NCBI GenBank assembly: GCA_014706385.1
Contig: JACGZH010000005.1
Location: 1,488,001-1,552,000, forward strand
Origin: Phaffia rhodozyma
Lineage: Eukaryota; Basidiomycota; Tremellomycetes; Cystofilobasidiales; Mrakiaceae
Reading direction: 5' to 3'
DNA length: 64,000 bases
Made by a program: the position numbers and the translations under genes. Numbering within the stretch: position 1 is the stretch's first letter; each line of letters begins with the position of its first letter. Below, in pieces: positions 9,914 to 26,673 of this stretch. The notes under the pieces were generated by a model that worked only from the letters and a program-made list of their open reading frames with translations, ran no database searches and was not told the DNA's origin.

Positions 9914-12688
9914 ATGCCAGCGTCTCCTCCGTCATATCCATCAGGTATCTCCTTGGATCGTGATACTACCATCCCTCATCGAGCGGGAGCATCCATTCAG
10001 CTGGTACCAGTGTCTTCAACGTTCCCCTCTTCGTCCTCGTTGGCTTCTTCTCATACACTATTGCCAAGGTTGAGTCCTGCTCAGACATCTTCTCTTCTCA
10101 AACAAAGGCCACATGATACGGCAATCAGTTCAGTAACACCTGATCAGTCATCTCTCAAAGTGGTCAGCGTGGCCGATGGACCAGGCATCCCTGGTGGGGG
10201 CCGTAGAGGTACGATCAGTAAAGACAAAGGGCGTACCAGGTGGGACAACGTGTTGCCCTGGTCTGGATCAAATGGCGAAAGCTATGTCGCCGAAGACGCC
10301 GGAGATCATGGAGAGGATACAGAGCCGCTGATAACAAGGCCAAGAGATAGAATCAGACCCAATGTCGATGATGGATGGAATAGAGGTGATGAGGGGGAGC
10401 TGGGAATCTTGATCGAGCGGCCGTAAGTATATGCTTCTCGTTTGCCTGTCGAACGTTTCTAAGTGTTCCTTGTTGTTGTTGTTGTACAATTCCTAGAACG
10501 ACTCCTCAGATCTCGTCGTCTTCTATCTTTCAGAGACCATACACGCCACCACCACCTGTGACTGTGTCCAAAGGGCCATTAGCCTTTCTGAGCGCCCTTC
10601 GATCGCGCCTTGACCTATTCGCCCTCCAAACAGGCAGTCTCATTCTCTCATCAATTTTTCTGGCTGGAGTGGTTACATATGCCTTGACGGCTGCTTTCTT
10701 TAAGAAAACTTTGCCAAGCTGGTTCTGGAAAAAGACGCCGCCAAGCTTTGAATGGGACGAGGCGACGCGATGGAAGGATGAGGTCATCACGAACGATCCA
10801 GCCTACTATGCCAGGCAGGTGGGGTTCGACTTAGAAAATCTCGTGGTAGAAACGGAAGACGGGTTCTTGTTGAGGTATGCATCTTTCGCTATCTGTAACA
10901 AATGCACCATCCACGGCGTAAGACCTATGACTAACCTTACGGGTTGCCCTTAGACTTCAACGAGTCGTCCCTCCCAACCCAATTGCGAGATCGGATGGCA
11001 GAGGTGGATATCCAATTCTTCTCATGCATGGTCTGTTCCAGAGTTCAGGAAGCTTCATCACTAGTGAGGAGCGAAGTTTGGCTTTTTGGCTGGCAAAACA
11101 GTCAGTGATATTCACCAACTCGTCCACGATCGTCCGCTAAACATACCACCTTATATTTGACTTGTCGGGTTGAACAGAGGCTATCAAGTCTTTTTAGGAA
11201 ACACTCGAGGAGTCTTTGGAATGGGTCACAAAACTTACAGTAGAGGAGAGGCACGATTTTGGGGTTGGTCATTTAATCCTTGACGAATCCGAAGAGTACT
11301 TGTATATTAGAGTCTCAAGATCTGATCAGGATTATGTACCAAATTGTCTAAACAGACTGGACTATCAGAGAACTTGCTTTGTACGACCTTCCTGCGCTGG
11401 TCGAAGAGGTCCGAAAACTCACTGGGTATGATCAGGTAAGTTCAGGATTACATCGCTGTCTCTCCCTTAGACCAGCATGACAATCATCTGATAAATACAT
11501 CTCATTTCGCTTCAAATCTATCTGTTCATTATCAGATCGCTTTCATTGGCCACTCCCAAGGCAACGGGACAGCCTTCACTTCACTTTCCCTTGGAATATG
11601 TCCAGAACTTGGACCCAAGCTCTCAGTTTTCATCGCGCTTGCCCCGGCTGTATTTGCGGGGCCGTTGACACATGGGTTTCCATTCACTACGTTAGGTAGA
11701 ATGGATTGGAAATCTTGGAGACGATTCTTTGGCGTTTTAGACTTTATTCCAATCATGACATGGGCGTATGATTACGCACCTCAGTCGGTCTTTGTGAGTT
11801 TCTCGCAAGCGACCAAATCCTCTTCAAGATGCTTACAATTCGCGTCTTTTATCGCAGGCTTTTCTTGGATACACCATGTTTTCCTTCTTGTTTGACTGGA
11901 CGGATGCCAACTGGTTAGTATGATTCGTGATGATACCAAACTCATCTACCTGGTTTTTTGACAACTCGTTTGCATGTTCCTTCTGTCGGAACACAGGCTG
12001 GCTAGACGGAAAGGAAAAATGTTTCGGTTTACGCCATCTCCTGTCAGGTTAGTCCATACACAACAATGAATTTTCAGATTCCCACTTATCGCACCACGTG
12101 CTCAATCGATCATCCATGTATACAGTTCGGCCTCGATCTTCTGGTGGGCTGGTAAAGGAGGGTTCGCTACTCGGAAGTGTTTGTTCGATACCTCGTTGGA
12201 TCGATGGTTTGACCATCGATTCCCTCCTTTGTCCATCTATCATGTTCGTTCTCTTCCCCTAATTTTGCCCTTGTTTCCTCGGGCGTTCTGCTAATCTTTT
12301 TGATCGCTCTGCATCTTTGGTCGGGGTCCGTATAGGGAGGGAGGGACCTTCTGGTTCTGACGGAGCCTCTGTTGAAAAGATTAGAGGAAAAAGAGCCAGA
12401 TGTTCAAGTAATCAGAATCAAGAAGATTGATCTGAGCGAGCACTGTGATTTCTACTGGGCGGCAGAGGCGGTAGAATGGTGTTACCATGACATAGTCGAG
12501 GAGTGAGTTCTGCATCGTTCTTTTTCTCTGTTTTTGCGCGATAAATAATAAAGTAGCTATCTTCTCAATTCTCGCCGGCATAAAGCATCGAACGGACGAG
12601 ACCTAGATATCCTGAAGAAGCCAACGATACATATCATTCGCAGCACGATAAGGAAGGGGTGCCAACTATAGAAGACATTGTAGAATGA
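9914..12688 (+). CDS. alpha/beta-hydrolase lipase, steryl ester hydrolase (Tgl1/Yeh type)
   Basis: A membrane-anchored acid-lipase-family hydrolase that mobilises sterol esters. A Ser/Pro-rich, probably cytosolic N-terminus is followed by one transmembrane helix (LILSSIFLAGVVTYALTAAF). The AB-lipase lid region is YYARQVGFDLENLVVETEDG. The oxyanion region is LLMHGLFQSSGSF, the nucleophile elbow GHSQGNG, the probable Asp lies in YHGGRDLLVLTEP, and the His in DLSEHCDFYW. NTRGVFGMGHKTYSRGEARFW is the typical substrate-side block. About ten exons, the last ending with VPTIEDIVE. The Tgl1/Yeh1 family call is strong; which paralogue it matches is unclear. Confidence 0.88.
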
Positions 12689-13132
12689 TTTGGCCATCTA
12701 CTTGAGTCTTACCTGACGATCATTCGTATGGTATTAGTTTTGTAGTTAGTCTAGAAGCTTTCTTGTGATTCTTCCATCTCCCTCTTTCTCTTCTCATTCA
12801 GCTCTTTTTCCTCATCGTCATTTTCAACCTTCTTGTCGCTCTAGCTTCATTGAGTTTTGAGTGAAGTTTGTCTTTGTCTGTGCTTCTCATCCCTTGCCTT
12901 CCTTTCAACCGTGGATATTTGTAGAATTAAGTTGTATCGATTAGATTGGCCAATGGCTTTTCTCCCGTGGTTTTTCAAAAGTTAGAACGAAGACCGAAAA
13001 AGTAGCTTGATAACGATACATCAATCTCCGACATACGTCTACTCACTCATTCACTCACAATGCATCCACTTGCTCACTCACTCACTCACCTCAAACTCAC
13101 AACAGATGATGATGAAACGACTGCACAAGCTT
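12689..13132. other. intergenic 3' region between convergent genes, with CTCA-type repeats
   Basis: 444 bp separate the stops of the lipase and HNT1 genes. Pyrimidine-rich on the + strand to about 12900. About 13030-13100 carries short imperfect CTCA/TCAC repeats. No gene is seen. Confidence 0.5.
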
Positions 13133-14259
13133 TTAGAGTTTCGAAAGCTTGGCTTTCATCTCCTCAAATACAACATTGAGCTCGTCTTTGGACTGAATAT
13201 CGGAGCAAGCAAAGGAGATAGAAGCAGAAGTTATTATGAAAGAGTAAAAAGGTCAGATATAATTCAATTCAAGGCTCATGAAGGTGGACGAGATCGAAAG
13301 TTGAACGTACTGGAGAAGTAGCTATGAGTAGCGAATAAGAAATTGAGTTTATGAGTCCAACAGACGATTCACAAGCAAATAATGACAACCTGGCGTGAGC
13401 CACTTACTAGGCCACTTGATTCCCAATCCACTTTCATCACTCTCCGAGGGTTTGGGGATGACCTAGATTTGTTTGTAGATGTGCGCACAGAAATACGTTT
13501 TAGCATTCGAAACCGGTGAACACGCTCTCAAGAACTTGATGGAGTCTGAAGGAAATTCATATGATGATAAAGAGAGAATATAGGACGAACATGGAAATGG
13601 ACGTGATCGACGACCTGATGAGCATTTCGACCATTATTCTGGAGGATATTATAGTCGACCGCTCCAGTGGCGATGGCGAGTTTCTTGGCCAGCTGATTTT
13701 TTTTTGAAGCGCAGAGTGAAACAAGCATGAGAATAAAGTAGCAGACAAGTCAGTCGATTTGATATTTTCCAGCTGGTCTTGAATTGATCGGGGATTCCTT
13801 ACAGGCAAGATATCTGCGAGGTGGTTGTCGGGAAGCTCGTGAAGCTTTGCGGCATGGTATTTGGGAATCACCTGATCATACCATCAAATACAATCATTCT
13901 GATCAATGATTTTAGAAGCGAGAGGCAAGGAGCAACATCAAGAGATTTACCAAGCAGTGTCCTTTGGACAGAGGTCCAATGTCAAGAAAAGCATAGCTAC
14001 AAGCAAGAAAGGCAATCAATCAAGGAGCAAGGTTGTACGATGATAACCAAATGATACTCACGAGAGCTCGGTCTCGGCTAGCTTGAGTGATGGGATTTCT
14101 TTCAAGGAGAAGCCGCAATAAATAACGTATTAACAAGTTTTCGTGTTTGTTTCTTTATTCTGATATATGATCTCAAAAGATGCTTTGAGATGTCATAAAG
14201 TTTCACTTACCACTTTTGATGATCTTGCAAAAGATACAGGAGGCCAAGTGGGAAGTCAT
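13133..14259 (-). CDS. HNT1: HIT-family nucleotide phosphoramidase Hnt1/HINT1
   Basis: A small purine-nucleotide phosphoramidase. The start at 14259 gives MTSHLASCIFCKIIKSG, followed by EIPSLKLAETELSYAFLDI, GPLSKGHCLVIPKYHAAKLH, and the HIT triad VDHVHFH|VIPKP, in which an intron splits the motif. An 11-nt exon (13311-13321) encodes the middle of WPTTSPSKDEL. The end KDELNVVFEEMKAKLSKL matches the fungal HINT tail. Upstream in-frame ATGs exist (to 14391), but the conserved protein begins at MTSHL. It diverges from RPT6, 214 bp away. Confidence 0.87.
13311..13321 (-). other. HNT1: 11-nt internal exon of HNT1
   Basis: CATAG|CTACTTCTCCA|GTACGTT. It joins KWP-T-TSP-SKDEL in frame. Flanking introns have canonical GT and AG ends. 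Confidence 0.7.
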
Positions 14260-14473
14260 TCTTAAAGATAGAGATAGATAAAGTGGAGATGGAGAAGAAA
14301 GTGATATCAACGTAAGATGAGAACAGAATAAAGAAATTGTTGAAGTCAATCGAGCCGAGCCTAGAGTTGCCACTTCCACGCGCCCACGCACCGCTCAACG
14401 CTCATCTCCATCCTAGACCACATCTCTTCTGCCAATCACCCATTCCATCCCATTCATCATCATCGCTTGAGAA
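14260..14473. promoter_or_regulatory. bidirectional promoter, HNT1 / RPT6
   Basis: 214 bp between divergent ATGs. TTGCCAC at 14367-14373 is 7 of 9 bases of the proteasome-associated control element in reverse (TTTGCCACC), about 100 bp before the RPT6 ATG. The match is partial. Confidence 0.35.
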
Positions 14474-16259
14474 ATGTCTCCTACAGTAACAAAATCAAAA
14501 CCGACAACCGGGGATATCACTTCATATTATACTTCGAAAATCTCTGCAGCAGAGCTATCGATCAACAAGAAGACTCAGAACCTTCGTCGGTTGGAGGCTC
14601 AAAGGAATGCCCTGAACGCTCGAGGTAAGCATCATAAACTGATATTTGAGTTTTATTTGAGCTCAATGCTCTCTCAGAAACTATGAATATCGTTACTGAC
14701 AAATGAAATACGACATTTGATTCGTCAGTTCGTTTACTGAGAGAAGAGCTTCAGCTCTTACAAGAGCCTGGAAGCTATGTCGGAGAGGTAATCAAGGTGA
14801 TGGGCAAGACTAAAGTGCTTGTCAAGGTTCAGCCTGAAGGCAAATACGGTCAGTACTCCCTTCCCATACACATCTCGCAGAGATTCGTCAGTTGAGGTAT
14901 AGATTCTGACCATGTATTTCTTACGATTCATCATCACGTTCAGTGGTCGATCTTACTCCTGACATCGACATCAACTCTCTTACCCCAAATCTCCGAGTGG
15001 CCCTCCGGTCGGATTCATATAAACTTCACCGAATATTGCCCAACAAGATCGACCCCCTTGTCTCGCTCATGATGGTCGAAAAAGTCCCGGATTCAACATA
15101 CGAGATGGTCGGAGGATTAGACAAACAAATAAAAGAAGTCAAGGAGGTTATCGAGCTTCCCATCAAACACCCTGAGTTGTTTGACTCTCTTGGTATCGCC
15201 CAGCCCAAGGGAGTTCTGCTATATGGTCCTCCAGGAACAGGAAAGACTTTACTGGCTCGAGCAGTCGCTCACCATACCGATTGTCGGTTCATCCGAGTTT
15301 CTGGAAGTGAATTGGTGCAAAAGTACATTGGAGAAGGTTCCAGGATGGTGAGAGAGTTGTTTGTGATGGCTAGGGAGCACGCGCCTAGTATCATCTTCAT
15401 GGATGAGATTGATTCGATTGGAAGTTCGAGGGGTGGAGGAGGAGGAGACTCTGAAGTTCAGCGAACGATGTTAGAGTTGTTAAACCAGCTCGATGGATTC
15501 GAGCCGTCAAAGAACATCAAGGTACGTGATTTTAGCTTTTGGTAAACGCTTCAACGTGCTTACGGCTCACCACTTGATTTTGCATCGATCAGGTAATCAT
15601 GGCTACAAACCGAATTGGTGAGTAAAGTAGAGCTTCCTCAATCTATTCGATTTTATATCGTCTTTTAAGACTGTGTTTTGCATATTCGATAGATATTCTC
15701 GATTCTGCCCTGCTCCGTCCGGGACGAATCGACCGAAAGATTGAGTTCCCCCCCCCGGGACCTGAAGCCCGAGTGTCTATCTTGCGAATTCATTCCAGAA
15801 AGGTACGCCTTGACTGCAAGCGCCCGAATTGATTTGGTAGATATGCGTGTACTTATTGAAATTTTTCTTCTCCTTGTAGATGTCTCTGCAACGAGGAATC
15901 AATTTCCGAGCATTAGCGGAGAAGATGGGCAACTGTTCTGGTGCTGAAGTTAGGGGTATATGTACCGAGGCTGGTAAGTTACTTATGCCTTTGACTTTTT
16001 CCCAGCCTCGAATATTGACTTTGATGTCCTCTTATACAATTTGTATAGGTATGTACGCTCTTCGAGAGAGGCGTGTTCATGTAGGCGGTGAAGATTTTGA
16101 GATGGCTATTGCTAGTAAGTTTGTCCACAATTGCTATTCCATGTGTTACCCTGGTGTTCATACGTTAATATTTTGGCTACTTATCTGTTGGAATCGACAG
16201 AGGTTCTCAAGAAGAACGCCGAGGGCACTCAGACTTCCGTTGGCAAACTCTTTACCTAG
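14474..16259 (+). CDS. RPT6: 26S proteasome regulatory ATPase Rpt6 (subunit 8, PSMC5)
   Basis: One of six AAA ATPases in the 19S base, unfolding ubiquitinated substrates. An N-terminal coiled coil ([20 protein letters not shown]) precedes the OB-like domain. Walker A is GPPGTGKT, Walker B IIFMDEID, the ISS/pore region [20 protein letters not shown], and arginine fingers sit in [15 protein letters not shown]. It ends [12 protein letters not shown], a short C-terminal tail that inserts into the 20S ring. About eight exons, including a 25-nt exon (15593-15617) reading VIMATNRI. Orthology to Rpt6 rather than other Rpt subunits is based on the N-terminus and the [21 protein letters not shown] segment. 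Confidence 0.93.
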
Positions 16260-16563
16260 GCATTTGTTCTACCATGTATTGCTGGCATTATACACATTGT
16301 TTCGCTATCATTTCTCCTCCAGCAGCCTTCACTGATGGTTCTATCAGCCTATATTCCGAGACATGAAGACATTTAAGACAGAGCAAAGGTATCTTTGATG
16401 TGGCGAAGCATAGCTTTAGCCATCACGTGAACATGAATTTGGTGTCTGTTTGATCTTTTCTTTCCCATTAAGAGTAAACGGATGGACGATGAACACACAA
16501 CTCGTCTACTACACTAGACGACTTCTTCCTTCTTATATTCCTTCTGCCAAACTATTCCAAGCA
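16260..16563. promoter_or_regulatory. RPT6-NCL1 intergenic region with TCACGTGA palindrome
   Basis: 304 bp between tandem genes. The palindromic octamer TCACGTGA at 16423-16430 (E-box/Cbf1-type core CACGTG) lies about 135 bp before the NCL1 ATG. Confidence 0.4.
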
Positions 16564-20711
<4,148 letters not shown>

Positions 20712-20863
20712 ATGATGAACATGTATGGATATTGTACACAGAGTCTGGACAGAAAGATAAAATGAAGAAACGAATAGACACTTATAGAGCAAGGAAAAGA
20801 GCGCGAAGAAGGACCAAAACTCCCTCAGGATTAGGGCCAAGTATGAAGATATGAATAAGAAAC

Positions 20864-23800
20864 TTAGAAGCTATCAAGGAGTGACCTAGTGTAAGGGTTG
20901 GCCTCGATCTGATCTCTGTATTCTGCCGCTATCTCGCGTAGAATCGCCAATTCCTCCTCTAACGTTGCCTGGCTCTTCTCATCAACCCCTGAGTCTTTGG
21001 ATGACGAAGGTACTCTGGAAGACCAAGCGTTGAGGAACTGTTTGACGATTTTCGTTCCTTCTTCCGTTTCCTCTCGAGAATACTTGGTGAACGGGTTTGA
21101 ATCGTCTGGAGTAACTTCCGCATCGTCTGCAAATCGAGAAATCACAAATATGGGGTTTCGACAGATCAGCAAAACGAAATAGAGTAACCCCGGGTACAAA
21201 GGGTTCACGCCAACATACCTCCGAAGTCTTCCAGTTCATCTGCTTTTCGCTTTGCCATCTACATTCCCAAATGACACATCAAGAGACTCAGACAAGTGGT
21301 AATATCGGCCAATTAATCGATCGATGTTGACAAACCTTGACAACGCTTTCTGGAAATTTGGCTAGCTCAGCAACCTGAGCACCATGATAGAGACCGGTCA
21401 GTCGGATATGATGACCATTCATTGACAAATTGTTCATCTACTTACATGGATACCATAACTTTGTCCGCTTACACCTATACAAAGATGAAGAGATTAGTCA
21501 GATCATGATAGTCAAAGACGATGATTCGCGCAAGTAACAAGAATAATTCGAGGTTACGTACCAGGCTCCACGGTATAGAGGAAGGTAATATCTTTATCTT
21601 GGATCCTCGCTTTGACCTGCAGATTGCGGACCGTTGGGTTTTGGTGTGCCAAAGTGGTAAGTTCATGGAAATGTGTAGCGAAGAGCGAGAATGCTTTAAT
21701 CTTCGTAACAATATATCTGTAGAGAATAGATTTGAGGTTCGTGATCAGGAGCGCCAAACGACATAGTATGATGAAATGAAATGAAACAAAGCTCACTCGC
21801 TGATAGCCCAGGCCTGTGTGTAGCGTGAAGGAGAAAGGACTTGTTAGATCGACGGAGAAGCGAATAATTTGCTGAGTGACTTACCAGGCCAAATCCATCA
21901 TATGTACTGGTTCCACGACCCAACTCATCAATCAGCAGTAACGAGGAGCTCGTGGCAGTCTATATCGGAATAGGGCAAGTTTATGAATAAGGCCAATCAC
22001 ATGATACGACAATGATAGCCTTGACACGTACACGAAGAATGGTCGCCGTCTCCAACACTGAGAGGTTGATTAAGTGAGATTAGAGTAAGTACAATCTCGT
22101 ACTAGTCCTTGAACGGACAATACTGAATGAAGAGATGAGTCAACTGACTTTCCGCCATGAAGGTCGAGATTCCCTTCAACTGACTGTCTCCAGCTCCAAC
22201 TCGGGCCAATACACAGTCGAAGATTGGCATCTCTGCTTCCGTCGCAGGGACGAAACAGCCGATTTGCGACATTAACGCGATGACGCCGACCTGAAGAGTG
22301 AGCAGATCGAAGCGTAAATATAAAGAATCAAGAAAGAATGGAAGAGATTCGCAACAGAGATAGAAGACACACTTGTCGAAGATATGTGGATTTTCCTCCC
22401 ATGTTTGGCCCAGAAACAATCTGGAATTCGGCGGTATCTGTCATCACGATTATCAGAACGGGTTCTCGATATCAATTATCCTGCAAGTCTAATGGGACCG
22501 CCTTATTTGCGATAAAAGAACGCTGAAGCGCACCTCTCAAGAATTCAACGTCATTGGGAATAAAAGTGACTTCGTCTTGGACTTCGAGACATGGGTGTCG
22601 ACCCTCTTTGATGATGCAGTTGCCACTGCCTGAAAACAGTGGAAAGGAAGTTTGATCGATAGAACTCAGTTACGACCGCATTCGAATGTACATGAGAATG
22701 AAAATACAGAGGTAGCATCGAAGACTGACCCATCTCCTTGATTATAGGCTTTACGTAAGGTATAGGAGCGCTAATGGATATATCCGCAAAACTACAGAAA
22801 AAACAAGATTAGGTTAGGAACGTGATTTGATCTTAAGCGTCAACGAGGGCATCACTGGAAGATCTGACTTACCTGACAATCACGTCCAGATTAGCAATAA
22901 CAGTGTCTAACGTTTCAAACACGGGGATGTACGTGCCTGAGAAACCCAATTACAACTCTTGATCAGCTACTGATAGGTTTCTGTTGATGTTCTGTTTTGT
23001 GAAACAACGCTCGAAAGAAGCAAGACTGGAGTACTGACTAGCGATTTCAACAACCTCTTTAACCAAGCTGTCTTGCGCCTTACTATATGACCGGGACAAA
23101 TCCTGGTACGATGACGCGAACTCCTTCAGCGCTGAAGTTGTGAAGTATGTCCCAGATTTCTGAGTACCAAGCTCAATATACCCTCTCTTGTTTCGAATGA
23201 CAGAAGCTTCCTAAGAGATTTTAAATCCAGATGAACGCAAAGTTTGGTATCAACGATTTGACACCGGTCAAAAGAAGGGAAAGATGGATTCATACTGACC
23301 GCCTTGGTAACTCTTAGACAGTATCCATAAACCTGTTGATTTTCCAAATGTAATTTTTTCTCGATATCTAGCCCTAATTCTCTACCGACTCGTTCATGTT
23401 CGGAGTCCAGTCCATCCCTAGCTTGAATCAGTTGATCCTTGATTGATTGTAGAGTGTCATCGAAGTCAGACTTGATAACGTAGTTGTGAGATCCTAGCTC
23501 GTTCAAATCGATGGTAGATTCAACCAGCTCAATATAACCCTCAAGAGCGGTCGAATATTCCTGAAGGAAGCCGTAATGAAGATTGACAATACGAGAGAAG
23601 GTTTGGTAAATAAAATGCGAGTAGGGAAGAGATGAGGTGGAGACACGAAATTCTAACCTTAAGTTGATTGACAAACACTTCGTTGATAATTATCTTGCAG
23701 TCTTCTTTATCAAGCTGAATACCTTCCAGTGTATCAATGAGCTCCGGCAACTGAATAACAGAAAGCTTAGTCTATCTCTGGTGATACGATCATAAGTATG

Positions 23801-26023
23801 TGTTCAAAGATGAAATTGTGCTGGCTTACTCTGAGTACAGCCTGATAGATTCTGACTACGTCTTCCAGAGAGGCCATTCTACGCTGAAGTCGTTTGCTTA
23901 GGCGAGAGAAATCAGGCATCACTTTGAGATACACAGACTAATGGATTGAATTCAAGTTAGTGGTGTTGACAAAGAGGGTCACCAGAAGACGTCGTCAGAT
24001 AAGTTCGATCATAAGGATGAAGGGAAAAACAAGTAGACTTACCTGAAGCGTGCGCCTTGCTTCTGCATCTTCAACGAAAGTTTCGACCAAGCTCTGCCGT
24101 CTCTCTTTTAGCGCCAAAGAGAGATACAAGGCACAGAGAGACAAAGTCTTTTCATTCAGTCTTGCTCTCTTCTTATCCGTTCTTTGCTGAGAAGACAGAT
24201 ATGAAACCCACCAATCTCATGCTTGTTGACCAAAGGCTGCTTCAGCCAAACCCTTAAAAGCCGCTGACCTTGAGGTGTTTTACACCTGTTTAGCAAACCA
24301 TACAGACTACTGTTTTTTCCTCCAATGTCACCTGGGGTTGGTAACAAGTTGAGCGCAGATAAAGCAGAAGCGTCTAATTTCATGTGTTGAGATAAATCAT
24401 GGGTTCTTAATGAGAAGCTTCCGTGTGTAGTAGCATCGGTCAGTAGTGAGAGATGGGAAATGAGGGCTGAGACAGAGTAGAGCGCGGTCTTGAGGTTGAG
24501 TTGAGCTAAAGAGGAACGAGATATCGTGAACATATTAAGAGAATTTTAGTCGATGGTCAATGAACAGAGCAAAATTAGCAGGATCGCTCACGAAGAGACT
24601 GAGCGGCGTGTTTTGGGTTGAGTAATCTGTTCAGGTCTTGTTCTACATTCTTTGGATTAAATTCACCTGTTTACGATCTAAGTATCAGCAGACGTTCAAC
24701 TTGGCACAGAGATGGTAAACAACTCACTGGCGCGGGTTTCGGTAGCGATTACCCCACATCGCTCGAGCATCGTTCTGATCTTTGCAAGATCATAGTCTGT
24801 TCGTTTATCGTCCGCCTGGATGATGCATTCTTTGACGCTCAGCTGAATTAACAAGCTCTGAATAGGTCGTTATGTAGTAGACATACGATATTTTTAATTA
24901 GAAAAGACCATCAGGTTTTGCTCGATACACGAGATATTGATCGTATAACAGGAAAGCGTACAGACCTCTGTATTGGAGAACAGATCGTTATCGGCAAATT
25001 CTGCTACTCCAAGTTCTCTACTTGATACATCAGCAAAGGCTGCCCCGACTGTGCGAACCCCGTCCTTAGTCATCACCTTGATAGCCATGACAATCTGAAT
25101 TTCAGAAGGTTTAGTGCACACAGATATCAGTTGAAGTATGAAGAACCAGAGCAGTCGATCAGAAAGACAGCCTTACGGGAGAAGTCAGCAGATCGTGATT
25201 GGTGAAAAGAAGATCTTCAAGTTGCGATATGTTTCCCGGAGAAGCCTATGTGTTATATCAATGATTAGGTCAACCGCTATTGAGTTCGGGCGACATCGTT
25301 GATTAGTAGTCATATTTAGACTAACTTGACGAGTAAGAAGCCAAGGCTGATTTGGCCTTCCTGTTCCCTCTTGACTATAAATCTGTCATGACAAGGGTAA
25401 AAAAATAAAAATAAAAAAGAACAGTCAGACGCTATTTGGAGAGCATTTCATCTTGACAGATTGACTGACCTCGATCTTCATCTGTCTGGCGGTGAGAGCA
25501 TCTCTGAGAAACCCCTTAGCGGCGTTCTGATTGAGAGTCACACTCGGCAAGCCCAACGGCCACTTCTTGGTTTTAGAACCGATGAACTTTATAGCATTAC
25601 TGGTGTTGTAGACGATGCTCGCTATAAGAATTGCGTCTTCTCCGTGGCAGGAATAGTAATTCTGTAAAGACATTGAACAGACGATGAACTCCGGTGATCT
25701 GGCACTCCTGAGCATTAAAGACACGATAGACACTTACGACGCGGTCGAATAGGCGAATCGTTCCATCTAATTTCTATTGTGTTATCGGATTGTAAGAACC
25801 GGTCGACAAATGCCGAGACCTTTTCTCCATCATCAAAAAGTAGCCAGACCAACTAACCTTGGGAAGATTCTCAAATTGTCGGATAAAGTTGACCTCGGCG
25901 GCATTATCTATATGACGCATTGGGTCAGCTTGTTGTTGAGAGAACACTCGAGAAAACACAGAACCTACCCATATCAAGAGATGTCTTCTCCCCGGCTGGC
26001 TCCTTTCCATACATGAGACTCAT
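20864..26023 (-). CDS. MSH2: DNA mismatch repair protein Msh2
   Basis: The MutS homologue common to MutS-alpha and MutS-beta, acting in nuclear mismatch repair. The start at 26023 gives [18 protein letters not shown], then [15 protein letters not shown] and [21 protein letters not shown], aligned with the MSH2 mismatch-binding domain. The ATPase has Walker [11 protein letters not shown], the SQIGCFVPA block, Walker [21 protein letters not shown] and FATHFHELT. The C-terminal dimerisation end reads [17 protein letters not shown] and stops after TRSLLDSF. More than 20 exons. Two MluI cell-cycle boxes lie about 115-135 bp upstream of the ATG. The lever/clamp domain is complete and no break was seen. 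Confidence 0.92.
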
Positions 26024-26673
26024 CTTGCTTCTCTAAACAGATGAAGAAGGAATACGTAGTATGTGTGAGGCACTAAGATGGCTATGAGATCGAAAGTGAA
26101 AGCTCACAAATCGTTGAAAGACCGGCTGCGTAGAGAAACGCGTCGCGTCGGAAACGCGTCAAATATCTCAAATGAACAGAAGGAGAAAATAGAAGGTAAC
26201 CCTAACAGAGTTCCAGGAATCGGGCTCCGGACCGGTCAATTACCGACTCTGATCAAGGACTCCCAAAATGATGATACTTTCTCATCTAAAGTCGGACACA
26301 CATACATGAGCTCTATCATGGGTTAGTGCGTGCCAATACTCATTTAAATTTACATAGAGGTATAGATGAACAGACAATGCAAAGAGAAGAGACACAATCT
26401 TATGCCGCTTAATTGCCCGAGCATTTCATGAAGCATGGTTTTCAACACAGGGAGTTTTCTCGGATAAACCCTGATTCGATTTCGGAAGTTAGTCCTTTCA
26501 TTTGACCGGACAACCATTTAAACATTCATCACTCCTCTGCTTCTGGTTCTTGAGAAGCATATTCAGACCGGAGTTTGCACTCATCCAGAGATCATTCATC
26601 GACATTCTCTTGACTGTTTCTCTCTCGTCCACCGTTCCCGTAACACTTTCGTCTTTACGCCTTTTGCAGAATC
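26024..26673. promoter_or_regulatory. bidirectional promoter, MSH2 / GH1 gene
   Basis: 650 bp between divergent ATGs. It contains the tandem GAAACGCGTC motifs described separately. An open frame at 26078-26326 (+) is not supported as a gene. Confidence 0.5.
26135..26160 (-). promoter_or_regulatory. MSH2: tandem MluI cell-cycle boxes (MCB) upstream of MSH2
   Basis: GAAACGCGTC occurs at 26135-26144 and again at 26151-26160, a 16-bp repeat spacing, each holding a palindromic ACGCGT core. They are 112-137 bp upstream of the MSH2 ATG. ACGCGT is the MBF (Mbp1/Swi6) site of G1/S genes in yeasts, and budding yeast MSH2 is expressed in that programme. Confidence 0.6.

Noticed and set aside
14259..14391. 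Longer N-terminus for HNT1
   Set aside because: The extra residues are low-complexity and absent from HIT proteins; it would take most of the RPT6 promoter.
26078..26326. Basic 82-residue open frame between MSH2 and the GH1 gene
   Set aside because: It lies in the divergent promoter, overlaps the tandem MluI boxes, has no recognisable domain and no splice context.
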